Below, piece after piece: positions 1 to 9,448 of a stretch of 64,000 nt of DNA. How positions within the stretch are numbered: the stretch's first letter is position 1; every line of letters begins with the position of its first letter. Source of the stretch: Sphingomonas ginsengisoli An et al. 2013. Its GTDB lineage: Bacteria > Pseudomonadota > Alphaproteobacteria > Sphingomonadales > Sphingomonadaceae. The translations under genes were made by a program, and so were the position numbers. The notes under the pieces are model-generated. The model worked only from the letters and a program-made list of their open reading frames with translations. It was not told where the DNA came from and made no database searches. The stretch spans positions 868,001 through 932,000 of the forward strand of contig NZ_CP045434.1 of assembly GCF_009363895.1 (NCBI RefSeq). The letters run 5' to 3'.

Positions 1-523
1 CGCGCTCGGCGATCTGGACCGGGGTCTGGCCGGCGACGATCGGCAGCGTGTCGACGCTCGCCTGGCGCCCGAGCACTGCGAGCTGCTCCTGCGCCGCCGG
101 GCGGGCGACGTCGAGCGAAGCCATCAGGACCTTCTTCCGGTCCTTCTCGGTCAGCCGCTTGGCAAGCTTGGCGGTGGTCGTGGTCTTACCCGAGCCCTGG
201 AGGCCGACCATCATGATCACGGCGGGCGGCGCGACATTGGTGTTGAGCTCGGCTGTATCGGGCCCTAGCATCGCCACCAGCGCGTCGTGGACGATCTTGA
301 CGACCTGCTGGCCAGGGGTAACCGAGCGGAGCACTTCCTGCCCGACCGCGGCCTCGGTCGCCTTGTCGACGAATTCGCGCGCAACGGGGAGCGCGACGTC
401 GGCTTCGAGCAGCGCCACGCGGACTTCGCGCATTGCCGCGCGCACGTCCGCCTCGGTCAGCGCACCGCGCCCCCGCAGCCGGTCGAAAACGCCGGAAAGC
501 CGATCGCTCAGCGTGTCGAACAT
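1..523 (-). CDS. ffh: Signal recognition particle protein Ffh (N-terminal part; cut by window edge)
   Basis: SRP54-type GTPase that binds signal sequences on ribosomes together with 4.5S RNA and hands them to FtsY (encoded nearby on the other strand). Translating the reverse strand from the ATG at 521-523 gives 174 residues with no stop before the left edge. They hold the helical N domain (about 1-95) and the start of the G domain, with the P-loop GLQGSGKTTTTAKL at about 107-120 and the SRP54 motif DVARPAAQEQL at about 138-148. The rest of the G domain and the methionine-rich M domain lie outside the window. The gene follows a terminator-like hairpin by about 25 bases, so it probably has a promoter in or upstream of that hairpin. 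Identification is firm. Confidence 0.96.
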   Translation of the reverse strand, partial: MFDTLSDRLSGVFDRLRGRGALTEADVRAAMREVRVALLEADVALPVAREFVDKATEAAVGQEVLRSVTPGQQVVKIVHDALVAMLGPDTAELNTNVAPPAVIMMVGLQGSGKTTTTAKLAKRLTEKDRKKVLMASLDVARPAAQEQLAVLGRQASVDTLPIVAGQTPVQIAER

Positions 524-548
524 CAACTCGAACTCCCAAGCGCCAAGC

Positions 549-579
549 GAAAAACGCCGGCGGGCGAAACCTCGCCGGC
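549..579 (-). terminator. Rho-independent terminator-like hairpin upstream of ffh
   Basis: Read on the minus strand, two 7-base arms (GCCGGCG and CGCCGGC) flank a short loop and are followed by five T residues (A550-A554 on the plus strand). It lies between the stop of the R/G-rich gene and the ffh start, so it should end that transcript or act as an attenuator for ffh. Confidence 0.55.
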
Positions 580-661
580 CAGCGTGCTCCGCAGAGCGCT
601 CAATGATGGTTTGTCGTAAAGACGGCGCGGCGCTTAGCGTATCGCCGCGCGTAACTCAACC

Positions 662-1102
662 TCAGTCGGGCTTGCGCGGCCCGCGCGGACCGCGGCTGGG
701 CCCGCCACCACCAGGCCGACCGCCGCGCGGTGCGCCGCCCGGGCCGCCCGGACGCCCGCCAGGCCGGCCGCCGGTGCCGCCCGGTCGCGCCCCACGCGGA
801 TTGCGCCCGCCGCGGTCGACCAGTTCGCCCTGTCGCGGCGCGGTCCGCACCGGCGCGGCATCGCGCGGGGCGACCGAATAGCCCTCCTTGAGCAAGGCGG
901 TGAACGCCGTCCGCGTGCTCGCCGCGATCGCGTCCTGCAATTCCTTGGGCAGGTCGGCGAGGGTGACGTTGCCGTGGATCGCCTGCACCTGCCGCAGCAG
1001 ATTGTTGGGCAGCCCACCGCTCGCGGCCTTGATCGCCGCAATGGCGTCGAGCACCGCGGAAAAGATCACGGACTGCATCACGTCGGTGGCGGCTCTGGGC
1101 AT
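662..1102 (-). CDS. Conserved hypothetical protein with an Arg/Gly/Pro-rich disordered tail
   Basis: 146 residues. The first 85 or so look folded: helices with alternating hydrophobics (MQSVIFSAVLDAIAAIKA) and segments such as LADLPKELQDAIAASTR. From about residue 90 the protein is almost only R, G and P, with several GGRPGG and RGG-like units. Such tails often bind RNA, but no domain here was recognised and the function is unknown. It lies directly upstream of ffh on the same strand, 138 bases away with a terminator-like hairpin between, and is divergent from dapF. The start at 1102 is the ATG giving MPRAATDV; an alternative Met lies at residue 9. That it is coding is likely; any role beside SRP is inference. 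Confidence 0.7.
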   Translation of the reverse strand: MPRAATDVMQSVIFSAVLDAIAAIKAASGGLPNNLLRQVQAIHGNVTLADLPKELQDAIAASTRTAFTALLKEGYSVAPRDAAPVRTAPRQGELVDRGGRNPRGARPGGTGGRPGGRPGGPGGAPRGGRPGGGGPSRGPRGPRKPD

Positions 1103-1163
1103 TGCCCCTCAAACTCCTGGCAGGTGGACTAAGGTTCCGCGCGTCCCTAAGTCGCGCGGACCC

Positions 1164-1967
1164 ATGGCGCGCCCCTTCCACAAGATGCACGGTCTCGGCA
1201 ACGACTTCGTGATCCTCGATGGTCGCGAGGAGCCGCTGACGGTGACCGAACCGCTCGCCCGCGCGCTCGCCGACCGCCGCACCGGGATCGGCTGCGACCA
1301 GCTCATCCTCCTCGACCGCAGCGCCGTCGCCGACTTGCGGATGCGCATCTTCAATCACGATGGCGGCGAAGTGCAGAGCTGCGGCAACGCCAGCCGCTGC
1401 GTCGTCGCGCTGACCGGCGCCGCCACCATCGAGACCGCCGGCGGGGTCATCAACGGCGCGGCCGACGGCGACCAGGTCGCGGTCGACCTCATCATACCCA
1501 AGTTCGCCTGGGACGAGATCCCGATCACCTATCCGATGGACACCGCGGCGGTATCGATGGGCTGGGGTCCGCTCGAAAAGCCGATGGCGGTCAACGTCGG
1601 CAATCCGCACCTGATCTTCTTCGTCGACGATCTCGACGCCATCGACCTCGCCCGCCTCGGCCCGAGCATCGAGCACGACCCCGCCTTCCCCGAGCGGATC
1701 AACGTCAACGTCGCGCAAGTGACGGGCGGCGCGATCCGGCTGCGGACGTGGGAGCGCGGCGCCGGCCTAACCCTCGCCTGCGGCACCGGCGCCTGCGCCA
1801 CCGCGGTCGCTGCGATCCGCTCGAAGCGCGTCACGTCGCCGGTCACGGTAACCATGCCCGGCGGCAGCCTGATGGTCGCCTGGACCCCCGGCCAGCCGGT
1901 GCGGATGATCGGCGACGCCACTTATGTCTTCAAAGGCGAGATCGACCTCGCCCGCTTCGGCGCATGA
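1164..1967 (+). CDS. dapF: Diaminopimelate epimerase
   Basis: Converts LL- to meso-diaminopimelate in the lysine and peptidoglycan pathway; cytosolic, cofactor-independent two-cysteine epimerase. The 267-residue product matches the family length. Both catalytic cysteines are present: Cys73 in QSCGNASRC and Cys206 in LACGTGACA. The N-terminus MARPFHKMHGLGNDFVILD is typical and fixes the start at 1164; the frame is open further upstream into the divergent gene but that part is not DapF-like. ftsY follows after 19 bases, so the two are probably co-transcribed. Confidence 0.96.
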   Translation: MARPFHKMHGLGNDFVILDGREEPLTVTEPLARALADRRTGIGCDQLILLDRSAVADLRMRIFNHDGGEVQSCGNASRCVVALTGAATIETAGGVINGAADGDQVAVDLIIPKFAWDEIPITYPMDTAAVSMGWGPLEKPMAVNVGNPHLIFFVDDLDAIDLARLGPSIEHDPAFPERINVNVAQVTGGAIRLRTWERGAGLTLACGTGACATAVAAIRSKRVTSPVTVTMPGGSLMVAWTPGQPVRMIGDATYVFKGEIDLARFGA

Positions 1968-1986
1968 TCCTGGAAAGTTTGCAGCA

Positions 1987-2901
1987 ATGAGTTGGCTCGA
2001 CCGCCTGACCGGCGGCTTCAAGAAGACCGCGGACCGGCTCGGCGACAATCTGTCGGGGCTGACCAGCAAGGCCGCGCTCGACACCTCGACCCTCGACGAC
2101 ATCGAGGAAGCGTTGATTGCCTCCGACCTCGGCCCCGAAGCGTCGAAGCGCATCCGCGCCGCGATCGCCGCGCGTCGCTTCGAGCAGCTCGACGAACGCG
2201 GCCTGCGCACCATCCTCGCCGAGGAGATCGAGGCGATCCTCGCCCCCGTCGCCAAGCCGCTCGACGTGTGGGGTTTCCCCCGCCCGCACGTCATCCTTGT
2301 GATCGGGGTCAACGGAAGCGGCAAGACCACCACCATCGGCAAGCTCGGCCACCTGCTCAAGGAGCAGGACTATGGCGTGACGCTCGCCGCCGGCGACACC
2401 TTTCGCGCCGCCGCCATCGAGCAATTGAAGATCTGGGGCGAGCGGATCGGTGCGCCGGTCATCGCCGGCAAGGAAGGCGGCGACGCCGCCGGGATCGTCT
2501 ACGACGGGGTCAAGCAGGCGACCGCCACCGGCATCGACGCGCTGATCGTCGACACCGCCGGCCGGCTGCAGAACAAGACCCACCTGATGGAAGAGCTCGC
2601 CAAGGTCCGCCGCGTGCTCGGCCGCCTCAATCCCGAGGCGCCGCACGACGTGGTGCTGGTGCTCGACGCCACCACCGGCCAGAACGCGCTCAACCAGATC
2701 GAGGTGTTCCGCGACCTGGCAGGAGTGACCGGACTGGTGATGACCAAATTGGACGGCACCGCGCGCGGCGGCGTGCTGGTCGCGGCGGCCGAAAAATTCG
2801 GCCTGCCCATCCACGCGATCGGCGTGGGCGAAGGGGTCGAGGACCTCCGTCCGTTCGATCCCCGCGCGGTCGCCCGCGCCATCGCGGGGCTTTACGAATG
2901 A
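1987..2901 (+). CDS. ftsY: Signal recognition particle receptor FtsY
   Basis: SRP receptor GTPase that docks Ffh-ribosome complexes on the membrane. 304 residues, so it has the NG domain but not the long acidic A domain of E. coli FtsY. The start MSWLDRLTGGFKKTADRL is the amphipathic membrane-targeting helix. The P-loop GVNGSGKTTT is near residue 107, followed by DTFRAAAIEQL, DTAGRLQN and TKLDGTARGG. It overlaps yciB in an ATGA junction (2898-2901), which points to translational coupling. The start at 1987 is preferred over an upstream in-frame ATG inside dapF. Confidence 0.96.
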   Translation: MSWLDRLTGGFKKTADRLGDNLSGLTSKAALDTSTLDDIEEALIASDLGPEASKRIRAAIAARRFEQLDERGLRTILAEEIEAILAPVAKPLDVWGFPRPHVILVIGVNGSGKTTTIGKLGHLLKEQDYGVTLAAGDTFRAAAIEQLKIWGERIGAPVIAGKEGGDAAGIVYDGVKQATATGIDALIVDTAGRLQNKTHLMEELAKVRRVLGRLNPEAPHDVVLVLDATTGQNALNQIEVFRDLAGVTGLVMTKLDGTARGGVLVAAAEKFGLPIHAIGVGEGVEDLRPFDPRAVARAIAGLYE

Positions 2902-3514
2902 GCGGCAAGACCAAAGCCGAGCCGCAGGGCGCTTCCAAGCTGCTGATCGACTTAGGGCCACTGCTGGTCTTCTTCCTCGTCAACTTTTTCGCGCCGGTCG
3001 ATCCGCTGGTGAAGATCTTCGTCGCCACCGGTGCCTTCATGGTCGCGATGGTGGTGGCGATGATCTACTCGGCGATCCGCTTCCGCTCGATCTCTCCATT
3101 GCTGTGGTTCTCGGGCGTTACCGTGGTGATCCTCGGCGGCCTCACCCTGTGGCTGCACGACGAGACCTTCATCAAGATGAAGCCGACGCTCTACTATCTG
3201 CTCGTCGCGGGGCTGCTCGGCTTCGGCCTGTGGACCGGTCGGCCGCTGCTCAAGCTGGTGCTCGGCAGCGCCTATCCGGGGCTCGATGCCGAGGGCTGGC
3301 GCAAGCTCACGCGCAACTGGGCGTTCTTCTTTCTTGGCATGGCGGTGCTCAACGAGCTTGTCTGGCGGCACAGCAGCACCAATTTCTGGGTCGGCTTCAA
3401 AATCTGGGGCGCCATCCCCCTCACCTTCCTGTTCGCCGCCCTCAACGTGCCCATGCTCCTGAAGCACGGGCTCAATAATGAGACGGCCGAGCCGACCGAA
3501 CCGGGACCCGTCGA

Positions 3515-3518
<4 letters not shown>
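2898..3518 (+). CDS. yciB: Inner-membrane septation protein YciB (IspZ family)
   Basis: 206 residues with about five to six hydrophobic segments, starting with [17 protein letters not shown] and ending with [17 protein letters not shown]. The family (YciB/IspZ, intracellular septation protein A) acts in cell-envelope synthesis and septation in the inner membrane; the exact activity is not known. The motifs [18 protein letters not shown] and [17 protein letters not shown] are typical. It overlaps ftsY upstream and the ABC ATPase gene downstream, each by 4 bases (ATGA), so dapF-ftsY-yciB-ABC is probably one operon. Confidence 0.93.
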
Positions 3519-4450
<932 letters not shown>

Positions 4451-4467
4451 CCCACGGCCCCCATCTC

Positions 4468-4549
4468 CGCTCGCCCCGAGCGGAGGCGCGCAGCGCCGCA
4501 GTCGAGGGGCGTCTCGCACCGCGCCTCTCGACGTCGCTCGGGACGAGCG
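4468..4549. repeat. Palindromic repeat, family A (copy 1)
   Basis: Imperfect inverted repeat with outer arms CGCTCG...CGAGCG and inner core GTCGAGGGGC / GCGCCTCTCGAC. It fills the gap between the ABC ATPase and permease genes. At least six other full or half copies lie in this window (near 5343, 46459, 55675, 60507, 61816 and 62131). Stem-loop of this size could stabilise or attenuate the transcript between the two subunits. Confidence 0.8.
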
Positions 4550-4574
4550 TGACCCTCTGCAAGGACCTTGCACG

Positions 4575-5336
<762 letters not shown>

Positions 5337-5342
5337 CGCGAT

Positions 5343-5436
5343 CCGCTCGTCCTGAGCGGAAGCCTGCAGGGCTGTAGTCGAAGGGCGCCTCGCGGCACGC
5401 CCTTCGACGTCGCTTCGCTCCGCTCAGAACGAGCGG
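5343..5436. repeat. Palindromic repeat, family A (copy 2)
   Basis: Long imperfect palindrome: CCGCTCGTCCTGAGCGG at the left, GTCGAAGGGCG / CGCCCTTCGAC in the middle and CCGCTCAGAACGAGCGG at the right. It lies between the convergent ABC permease and superoxide dismutase genes, where the hairpin may act as a terminator on both strands. Confidence 0.85.
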
Positions 5437-5443
5437 AAAGCGG

Positions 5444-6052
5444 TCAGATCGCGCTGAACCGCTCCTGCACCTTGTCCCAGTTGACCACGTTCCACCACGC
5501 CTTGAGATATTCCGGCCGGCGGTTCTGATACTTGAGATAGTAAGCGTGCTCCCACACGTCGTTGCCGAGGATCGGCGTGCCCTTGCGCTCGGCGACGTCC
5601 ATCAGCGGATTGTCCTGATTGGGGGTCGAGACGACGTCGACGCCCTCGCCCGGCACCGCGATCAGCCATACCCAGCCCGAGCCGAAGCGGCCGGCGCCGG
5701 CGGCGTTGAACTGCTCCTGCAGCTGTTCGATCCCGCCGAACTTAGCGTTGATCGCCTCGGCCAGCGCGCCCTGCGGACCCGAGCCGTTGCCCGGCCCCAT
5801 GATCTCCCAGAAGAAGCTGTGGTTCCAGTGCCCGCCGCCATTGTTGCGGACGACCGGCTTGGCCGAACCCGCATTCTTGACGATCTCCTCGAGGCTCTTG
5901 CCCTGGAGGCTGGGGTCCGCCTCGACCGCCTTGTTCAGATTGTCGACATAGGCCTGGTGATGCTTGTCGTGGTGAAGCTGCATGGTCTGCGCGTCGATGT
6001 ACGGCTCCAGCGCATCATAGGCGTAGGGCAGCGGGGCGACTTCGAAGGCCAT
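5444..6052 (-). CDS. Superoxide dismutase, Fe/Mn family with Mn-type signature
   Basis: 202 residues, the usual length for the SodA/SodB family; dismutes superoxide in the cytosol. Metal ligands are visible: His27 in QLHHDKHH, the His of [11 protein letters not shown] and the Asp and His of [11 protein letters not shown]. The residues GGGH and NQDNPLM are those usually seen in Mn or cambialistic enzymes rather than strict Fe-SODs, so the metal is uncertain. The start at 6052 is set by an AGGAGA site just upstream; the open frame upstream of it adds 18 non-conserved residues. Confidence 0.93.
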   Translation of the reverse strand: MAFEVAPLPYAYDALEPYIDAQTMQLHHDKHHQAYVDNLNKAVEADPSLQGKSLEEIVKNAGSAKPVVRNNGGGHWNHSFFWEIMGPGNGSGPQGALAEAINAKFGGIEQLQEQFNAAGAGRFGSGWVWLIAVPGEGVDVVSTPNQDNPLMDVAERKGTPILGNDVWEHAYYLKYQNRRPEYLKAWWNVVNWDKVQERFSAI

Positions 6053-6123
6053 GAGGTTTCTCCTGGATGAATGGATGAGGCGCATGTGGTTTGCGCGGTG
6101 GGGCAAGTCAACGACGCCACCGT

Positions 6124-6201
6124 CGTCATTGCGAGCCTAGCGAAGCAATCCAGTGCACGACGTCGCAGAGTGGATTGCTTCGCCTGCGGCTCGCAATGAC
6201 G
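6124..6201. repeat. Palindromic repeat, family B (copy 1)
   Basis: Inverted repeat with outer arms CGTCATTGCGAG and CTCGCAATGACG and inner arms AGCAATCCA / TGGATTGCT. It sits between pspF and the superoxide dismutase gene. A second copy lies at 54689-54772. Repeats starting TCATTGCGAG are found in many proteobacterial genomes as short palindromic elements. Confidence 0.85.
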
Positions 6202-6208
6202 AGGAAAA

Positions 6209-7267
6209 CTACGCCGCCTCGCCCTCGAGCAGCTTGTGCCGCTTCAGCGCATGGCGGAGCTGGTCGTAGCTCAACGACAGCGCCGCCGCGGTCGCACGCT
6301 GGTTGTAGCGGTTGGTCCGCAGCGCCTCCTCGAGCAACGCGCGCTCGTAGCTCGTCACCGCCGCGCGGAAATCGCCGGTGACCGCACTTGGCGCCGGCAC
6401 CGGCGTCACTTCGGCCGCCGGTTCGACGGGCCCGGCCGGCGCCGGCGGCGCGGCAACCGCCGCAACCGGCGCCATCGGCCCTTCGCCCGGCGACCAGGGC
6501 GAGGCGAACGGATCGAACTGGATCGCGCCGATCGGCCGCTCGGGATCCTCCCAGCGGTAGACCGCGCGTTCGACCACGTTGCGCAATTCGCGAACATTGC
6601 CCGGCCACGGATAGCGCTCGAGTTCGGCTTGCGCGCCCGGCGCGAAGCCCGGCCAGCCCGGCCAATCGAGCTCCACCGCCATCCGCCGCCCGAAATGCTC
6701 GGCGAGCAGGGGCACGTCGCCCTGGCGCAGCCGCAGAGGCGGCAAGGTGATGACCTCGAAGCTCAGCCGGTCGAGCAAATCGGCGCGGAACCGCCCCTCG
6801 TCGACCAGCCGCGGCAGATGCTCGTTGGTGGCGGCGACGATCCTGACGTCGACCTTGATCGGCTTGGACGCGCCGATCCGGGTAATCTCGCCATATTCGA
6901 CCGCGCGCAGCAGCCGGTCCTGCGCGGGGGAGCTCAGCGTCGCCAGCTCGTCGAGGAACAGCGTCCCGCCGTCGGCCTCCTCGAACCGCCCGTGGCGGGT
7001 CTTGCCGGCCCCGGTGAAGCTCCCCGCTTCGTGCCCGAACAGCTCGGCCTCGATGAGGTTCTCGGGCAGCGCGGCGCAGTTCATCGTCACCAGCGGCCCG
7101 GCCCAGCGCGACGACAGATGGTGCAGGCGCTCGGCGATCAATTCCTTGCCCGTTCCGCGCTCACCGATCACAAGCACCGGACGGTTGAGCGGAGCAGCGC
7201 GGCTGGCCCGCTCGACCGCGTCGAGGAAAGCGAGGCTCGAGCCGATGAAGTTCTGCGTCCGCTGCAC
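6209..7267 (-). CDS. pspF: Phage shock protein operon activator PspF
   Basis: Sigma-54-dependent enhancer-binding ATPase without a receiver domain, as in PspF, whose activity is normally held back by PspA. 352 residues: AAA+ domain about 5-235 with Walker A GERGTGKE (35-42), sigma-54 contact loop GSFTGA (82-87; the usual form is GAFTGA) and Walker B GGTLFLDE. A Pro/Ala-rich linker (about 250-300) leads to a Fis-type helix-turn-helix with NQRATAAALSLSYDQLRHAL. It is divergent from pspA, which has a sigma-54 promoter. The linker is longer than in E. coli PspF (325 residues). Confidence 0.93.
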   Translation of the reverse strand: MQRTQNFIGSSLAFLDAVERASRAAPLNRPVLVIGERGTGKELIAERLHHLSSRWAGPLVTMNCAALPENLIEAELFGHEAGSFTGAGKTRHGRFEEADGGTLFLDELATLSSPAQDRLLRAVEYGEITRIGASKPIKVDVRIVAATNEHLPRLVDEGRFRADLLDRLSFEVITLPPLRLRQGDVPLLAEHFGRRMAVELDWPGWPGFAPGAQAELERYPWPGNVRELRNVVERAVYRWEDPERPIGAIQFDPFASPWSPGEGPMAPVAAVAAPPAPAGPVEPAAEVTPVPAPSAVTGDFRAAVTSYERALLEEALRTNRYNQRATAAALSLSYDQLRHALKRHKLLEGEAA

Positions 7268-7367
7268 CCCATCAGTTGGTGGATTTCACGCAAGCTTGGC
7301 AAGCCATTTCAACTCGGCCACCCCGCCCTTGGCAGACGAATATGAGGGTTCTGCAGATTCGTCGAAT

Positions 7368-7384
7368 TTGGCACGGCCCCTGCA
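7368..7384 (+). promoter_or_regulatory. Sigma-54 (-24/-12) promoter of the psp operon
   Basis: TTGGCACGGCCCCTGCA matches the sigma-54 consensus, with GG and GC separated by 10 bases. It lies 47 bases upstream of the pspA start, in the region between pspF and pspA. The PspF enhancer sites should lie between this promoter and pspF (about 7268-7360); no clear palindrome was made out there. Confidence 0.87.
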
Positions 7385-7430
7385 TAGTATGGGGCATGAC
7401 AGGGCATATTCTGGTTCACGAGGGTAATCG

Positions 7431-8099
7431 ATGAGCATCTTTTCCCGTACCCGGGACATCATGGCAGCGAACTTCGCCGAGCTGCTCGACCGGGCCGAAG
7501 ACCCCGGACGGATGATCCGGATGATCATTCTCGAAATGGAAGAAACGCTGGTCGAGGTCCGCGCCACCGCCGCGCGCTGCATCGCCGACGCCAAGGAAAT
7601 GCGCCGGGCGATGGTCCGCCTCGACGGCCTCAAGGACGGCTGGACCGAAAAGGCCGAGCTGGCGCTGTCGAAGGGCCGCGAGGACCTCGCCAAGGCCGCG
7701 CTGGTCGAGCGCCAGAAGGCGGCCGACATGTCCAAGGGCCTCGAGGAGGAGATCGCGGTCGTCGAGGATACCCTCAAGGGTTACGAGGCGGACATCGCCA
7801 AGCTCCAGGGCAAGCTGCGCGAAGCTCGCGCCCGCCAGAACAGCATCTCCACCCGGATCGAGAGCGCGGTCACCCGCGCCCGCGCCCGCGAGCTCCTCAA
7901 CGGCAGCCGCACCGAAGACGCGTTCAGCCGGTTCGAGCTGCTCGAGCGGCGCGCCGACTTCGCCGAAGGTCGCGCCGAGGCACTGGGGATGACCGGGCCC
8001 AAGAGCCTGGAAGAAGAGATTGCCGACCTGAAGGCCGAGGACGCGGTCGACGCCGAACTCGAGGCCCTGAAGGCGCGGCTCGCAGGCAAGGGGAATTAA
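7431..8099 (+). CDS. pspA: Phage shock protein A
   Basis: 222 residues, almost entirely helical coiled coil, as expected for the PspA/IM30 (ESCRT-III-like) family. It binds stressed inner membrane and also restrains PspF. The amphipathic N-terminus SIFSRTRDIMAANFAELLD and the following DPGRMIRMIILEMEETL are diagnostic. The start is preceded by a GAGGG ribosome site and a sigma-54 promoter. First gene of a tight cluster that runs to about 10311. Confidence 0.95.
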   Translation: MSIFSRTRDIMAANFAELLDRAEDPGRMIRMIILEMEETLVEVRATAARCIADAKEMRRAMVRLDGLKDGWTEKAELALSKGREDLAKAALVERQKAADMSKGLEEEIAVVEDTLKGYEADIAKLQGKLREARARQNSISTRIESAVTRARARELLNGSRTEDAFSRFELLERRADFAEGRAEALGMTGPKSLEEEIADLKAEDAVDAELEALKARLAGKGN

Positions 8100-8102
8100 T
8101 CA

Positions 8103-8423
8103 GTGGATATCGTTCCGGTCGTCGCCCTGTGCGTCCTGTTCATCGGACTGCCGTGGCTGATTTTCCATTACATCACCAAGTGGAAGACCGCCGCTACCCT
8201 CACTGGCTCGGACGAGAAGCTGCTCGACGAGCTGTATGAACTCGCCCGCCGGCTCGATGACCGGCTTTGCTCGATCGAGCGGATCATGACCGCCGACGAT
8301 CCCAACTGGAAAGCCAAGTGCACGCCCGAGGCGCCGCGCCTGAGCAGCACGACCAGTGAGTTCGACCTCGACGCCGAGCTCGCCCGTCTCTCGGCCCGCA
8401 CTCGTGAACGGGAGTCCCGCTGA
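8103..8423 (+). CDS. pspB: Phage shock protein B
   Basis: 106 residues, starting at GTG (8103), 3 bases after pspA. One N-terminal membrane helix (VVALCVLFIGLPWLIFHYI) is followed by a cytosolic coiled coil ending with RLCSIERIMTADDPNWK, the PspB hallmark. PspB helps relay membrane stress to PspA/PspF. It carries about 35 extra polar residues at the C-terminus compared with the E. coli protein (74 residues). Stop and next start overlap (TGATG). Confidence 0.92.
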   Translation: MDIVPVVALCVLFIGLPWLIFHYITKWKTAATLTGSDEKLLDELYELARRLDDRLCSIERIMTADDPNWKAKCTPEAPRLSSTTSEFDLDAELARLSARTRERESR

Positions 8424-8812
8424 TGGCCTCGCAGCCGCCCCTTCGGACCAAATTCTACAAGAACAAGCGTGACGGCAAGGTGATGGGCGTGTGCGCCGGC
8501 ATCGCCGACTATACCGGGCTCGACGTCACCGTCGTCCGGATCGGGATGTTCCTCGCGCTGTGGCTGAGCGGGTTCAGCATCCTGCCGGTCTATTTCATCG
8601 CCGGGTGGATCGCCGACGACACCCCGCGCGAGGTCGCGCTGGAAAGTGCCGACGAGCGCCGCTTCTGGCAGGGCGTGCGTCAGTCGCCGGCCCGCACCGC
8701 GCGCGACATCCACGCCCGCTTCCGCGAGATCGATCGCCGGCTTGCCGACGTCGAGAGCTACACGCTCAGCAACAACCGCAGTCTCGCCAACGAGATTGAG
8801 CGGCTGCGCTGA
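8423..8812 (+). CDS. pspC: Phage shock protein C
   Basis: 129 residues. The PspC domain is clear: KFYKNKRDGKVMGVCAGIA followed by DYTGLDVTVVRIGMFLALW and a membrane segment to WIADDTP. The C-terminal 40 residues form a coiled coil (REIDRRLADVE, SLANEIERLR) that matches the tail found in the small proteins encoded just downstream. The start overlaps the pspB stop. It acts in the inner membrane with PspB as stress sensor. Confidence 0.93.
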   Translation: MASQPPLRTKFYKNKRDGKVMGVCAGIADYTGLDVTVVRIGMFLALWLSGFSILPVYFIAGWIADDTPREVALESADERRFWQGVRQSPARTARDIHARFREIDRRLADVESYTLSNNRSLANEIERLR

Positions 8813-8839
8813 TCCACACGACAAAGGGGGACTTTTCCG

Positions 8840-9175
8840 ATGGATCCTGAAGTGATCGAGGTGTTCGGCTTCCTGACCAAAATCTTGCCGATGGTGATCA
8901 TGATCGTGGCGATCGGCGTCGGCGGGTCGTTGCTGCACACCTGGCTCAAGATCAAGAACGGCTATCCGCTGACCAGCAGCTGGGGCCTGCCGCTGCACCC
9001 CAAGAAGGATAACGAGGCGCAGGAGCGTATCCGCCTGCTGACCCAGGAAAACGCCCAGCTTCGTGCCGAGGTCAGCGCGATCAAGGACCGCCTGGTCACC
9101 GTCGAGCGGATTGTCACCGACGATGGCGCCCGCCTCGCCCGCGAAATCGACAACCTCCAGATCACGAGGAACTGA
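8840..9175 (+). CDS. PspB-like small membrane/coiled-coil protein (paralog 1)
   Basis: 111 residues: one N-terminal membrane helix (about 10-33, MVIMIVAIGVGGSLLHTWL), a short linker, then a coiled coil with RLVTVERIVTDDGARLAREI. This is the same layout and tail signature as PspB. An AAGGGGG ribosome site precedes the ATG at 8840. First of five consecutive genes of this kind in the psp operon. Function is not known; a role in the envelope stress complex is inferred from fold and place. Confidence 0.85.
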   Translation: MDPEVIEVFGFLTKILPMVIMIVAIGVGGSLLHTWLKIKNGYPLTSSWGLPLHPKKDNEAQERIRLLTQENAQLRAEVSAIKDRLVTVERIVTDDGARLAREIDNLQITRN

Positions 9176-9181
9176 CGCGCG

Positions 9182-9448
9182 ATGGACCAGATCGTCTTCC
9201 TCATCCCGATCCTCGCGATCCTCTTGGGGCCGCTGATGTACTGGATGAAGATCAAGGAAAAGCAGCTCGACCGGAACAGCGGCCTCGCCGCCGAGAAGGC
9301 CGCGCAATATGTCAGCCGCGTCCATGAGCTCGAGGAGCGGCTCAAGGTGGTCGAGCGGATCGTCACCGACGGCGGCTATGAGACTGCCGCGCAGATCGAG
9401 GCACTTCGCCGCCCCACCCTCGCCAAGCCGGACGACATCCATGCATGA
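9182..9448 (+). CDS. PspB-like small membrane/coiled-coil protein (paralog 2)
   Basis: 88 residues. N-terminal membrane helix VFLIPILAILLGPLMYWM, a basic stretch KIKEKQLDRNSGLAAEKAAQ, then the coiled coil RLKVVERIVTDGGYETAAQI. It is very similar to the next gene (shared LAAEKAAQY and the TDGG...AAQIEALR tail), so one arose by recent duplication. Its last bases overlap the next start. Confidence 0.83.
   Translation: MDQIVFLIPILAILLGPLMYWMKIKEKQLDRNSGLAAEKAAQYVSRVHELEERLKVVERIVTDGGYETAAQIEALRRPTLAKPDDIHA

Noticed and set aside
1968..1986. A lost mtaB gene between dapF and ftsY
   Set aside because: Some relatives may have such a gene here, but the 19-base gap holds no remnant, so nothing can be shown from this window.
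1992..2900. Open frame through ftsY in another frame, fused to yciB
   Set aside because: The first 300 codons are a shadow of ftsY; yciB starts at 2898 with the ATGA overlap and matches the family length from there.
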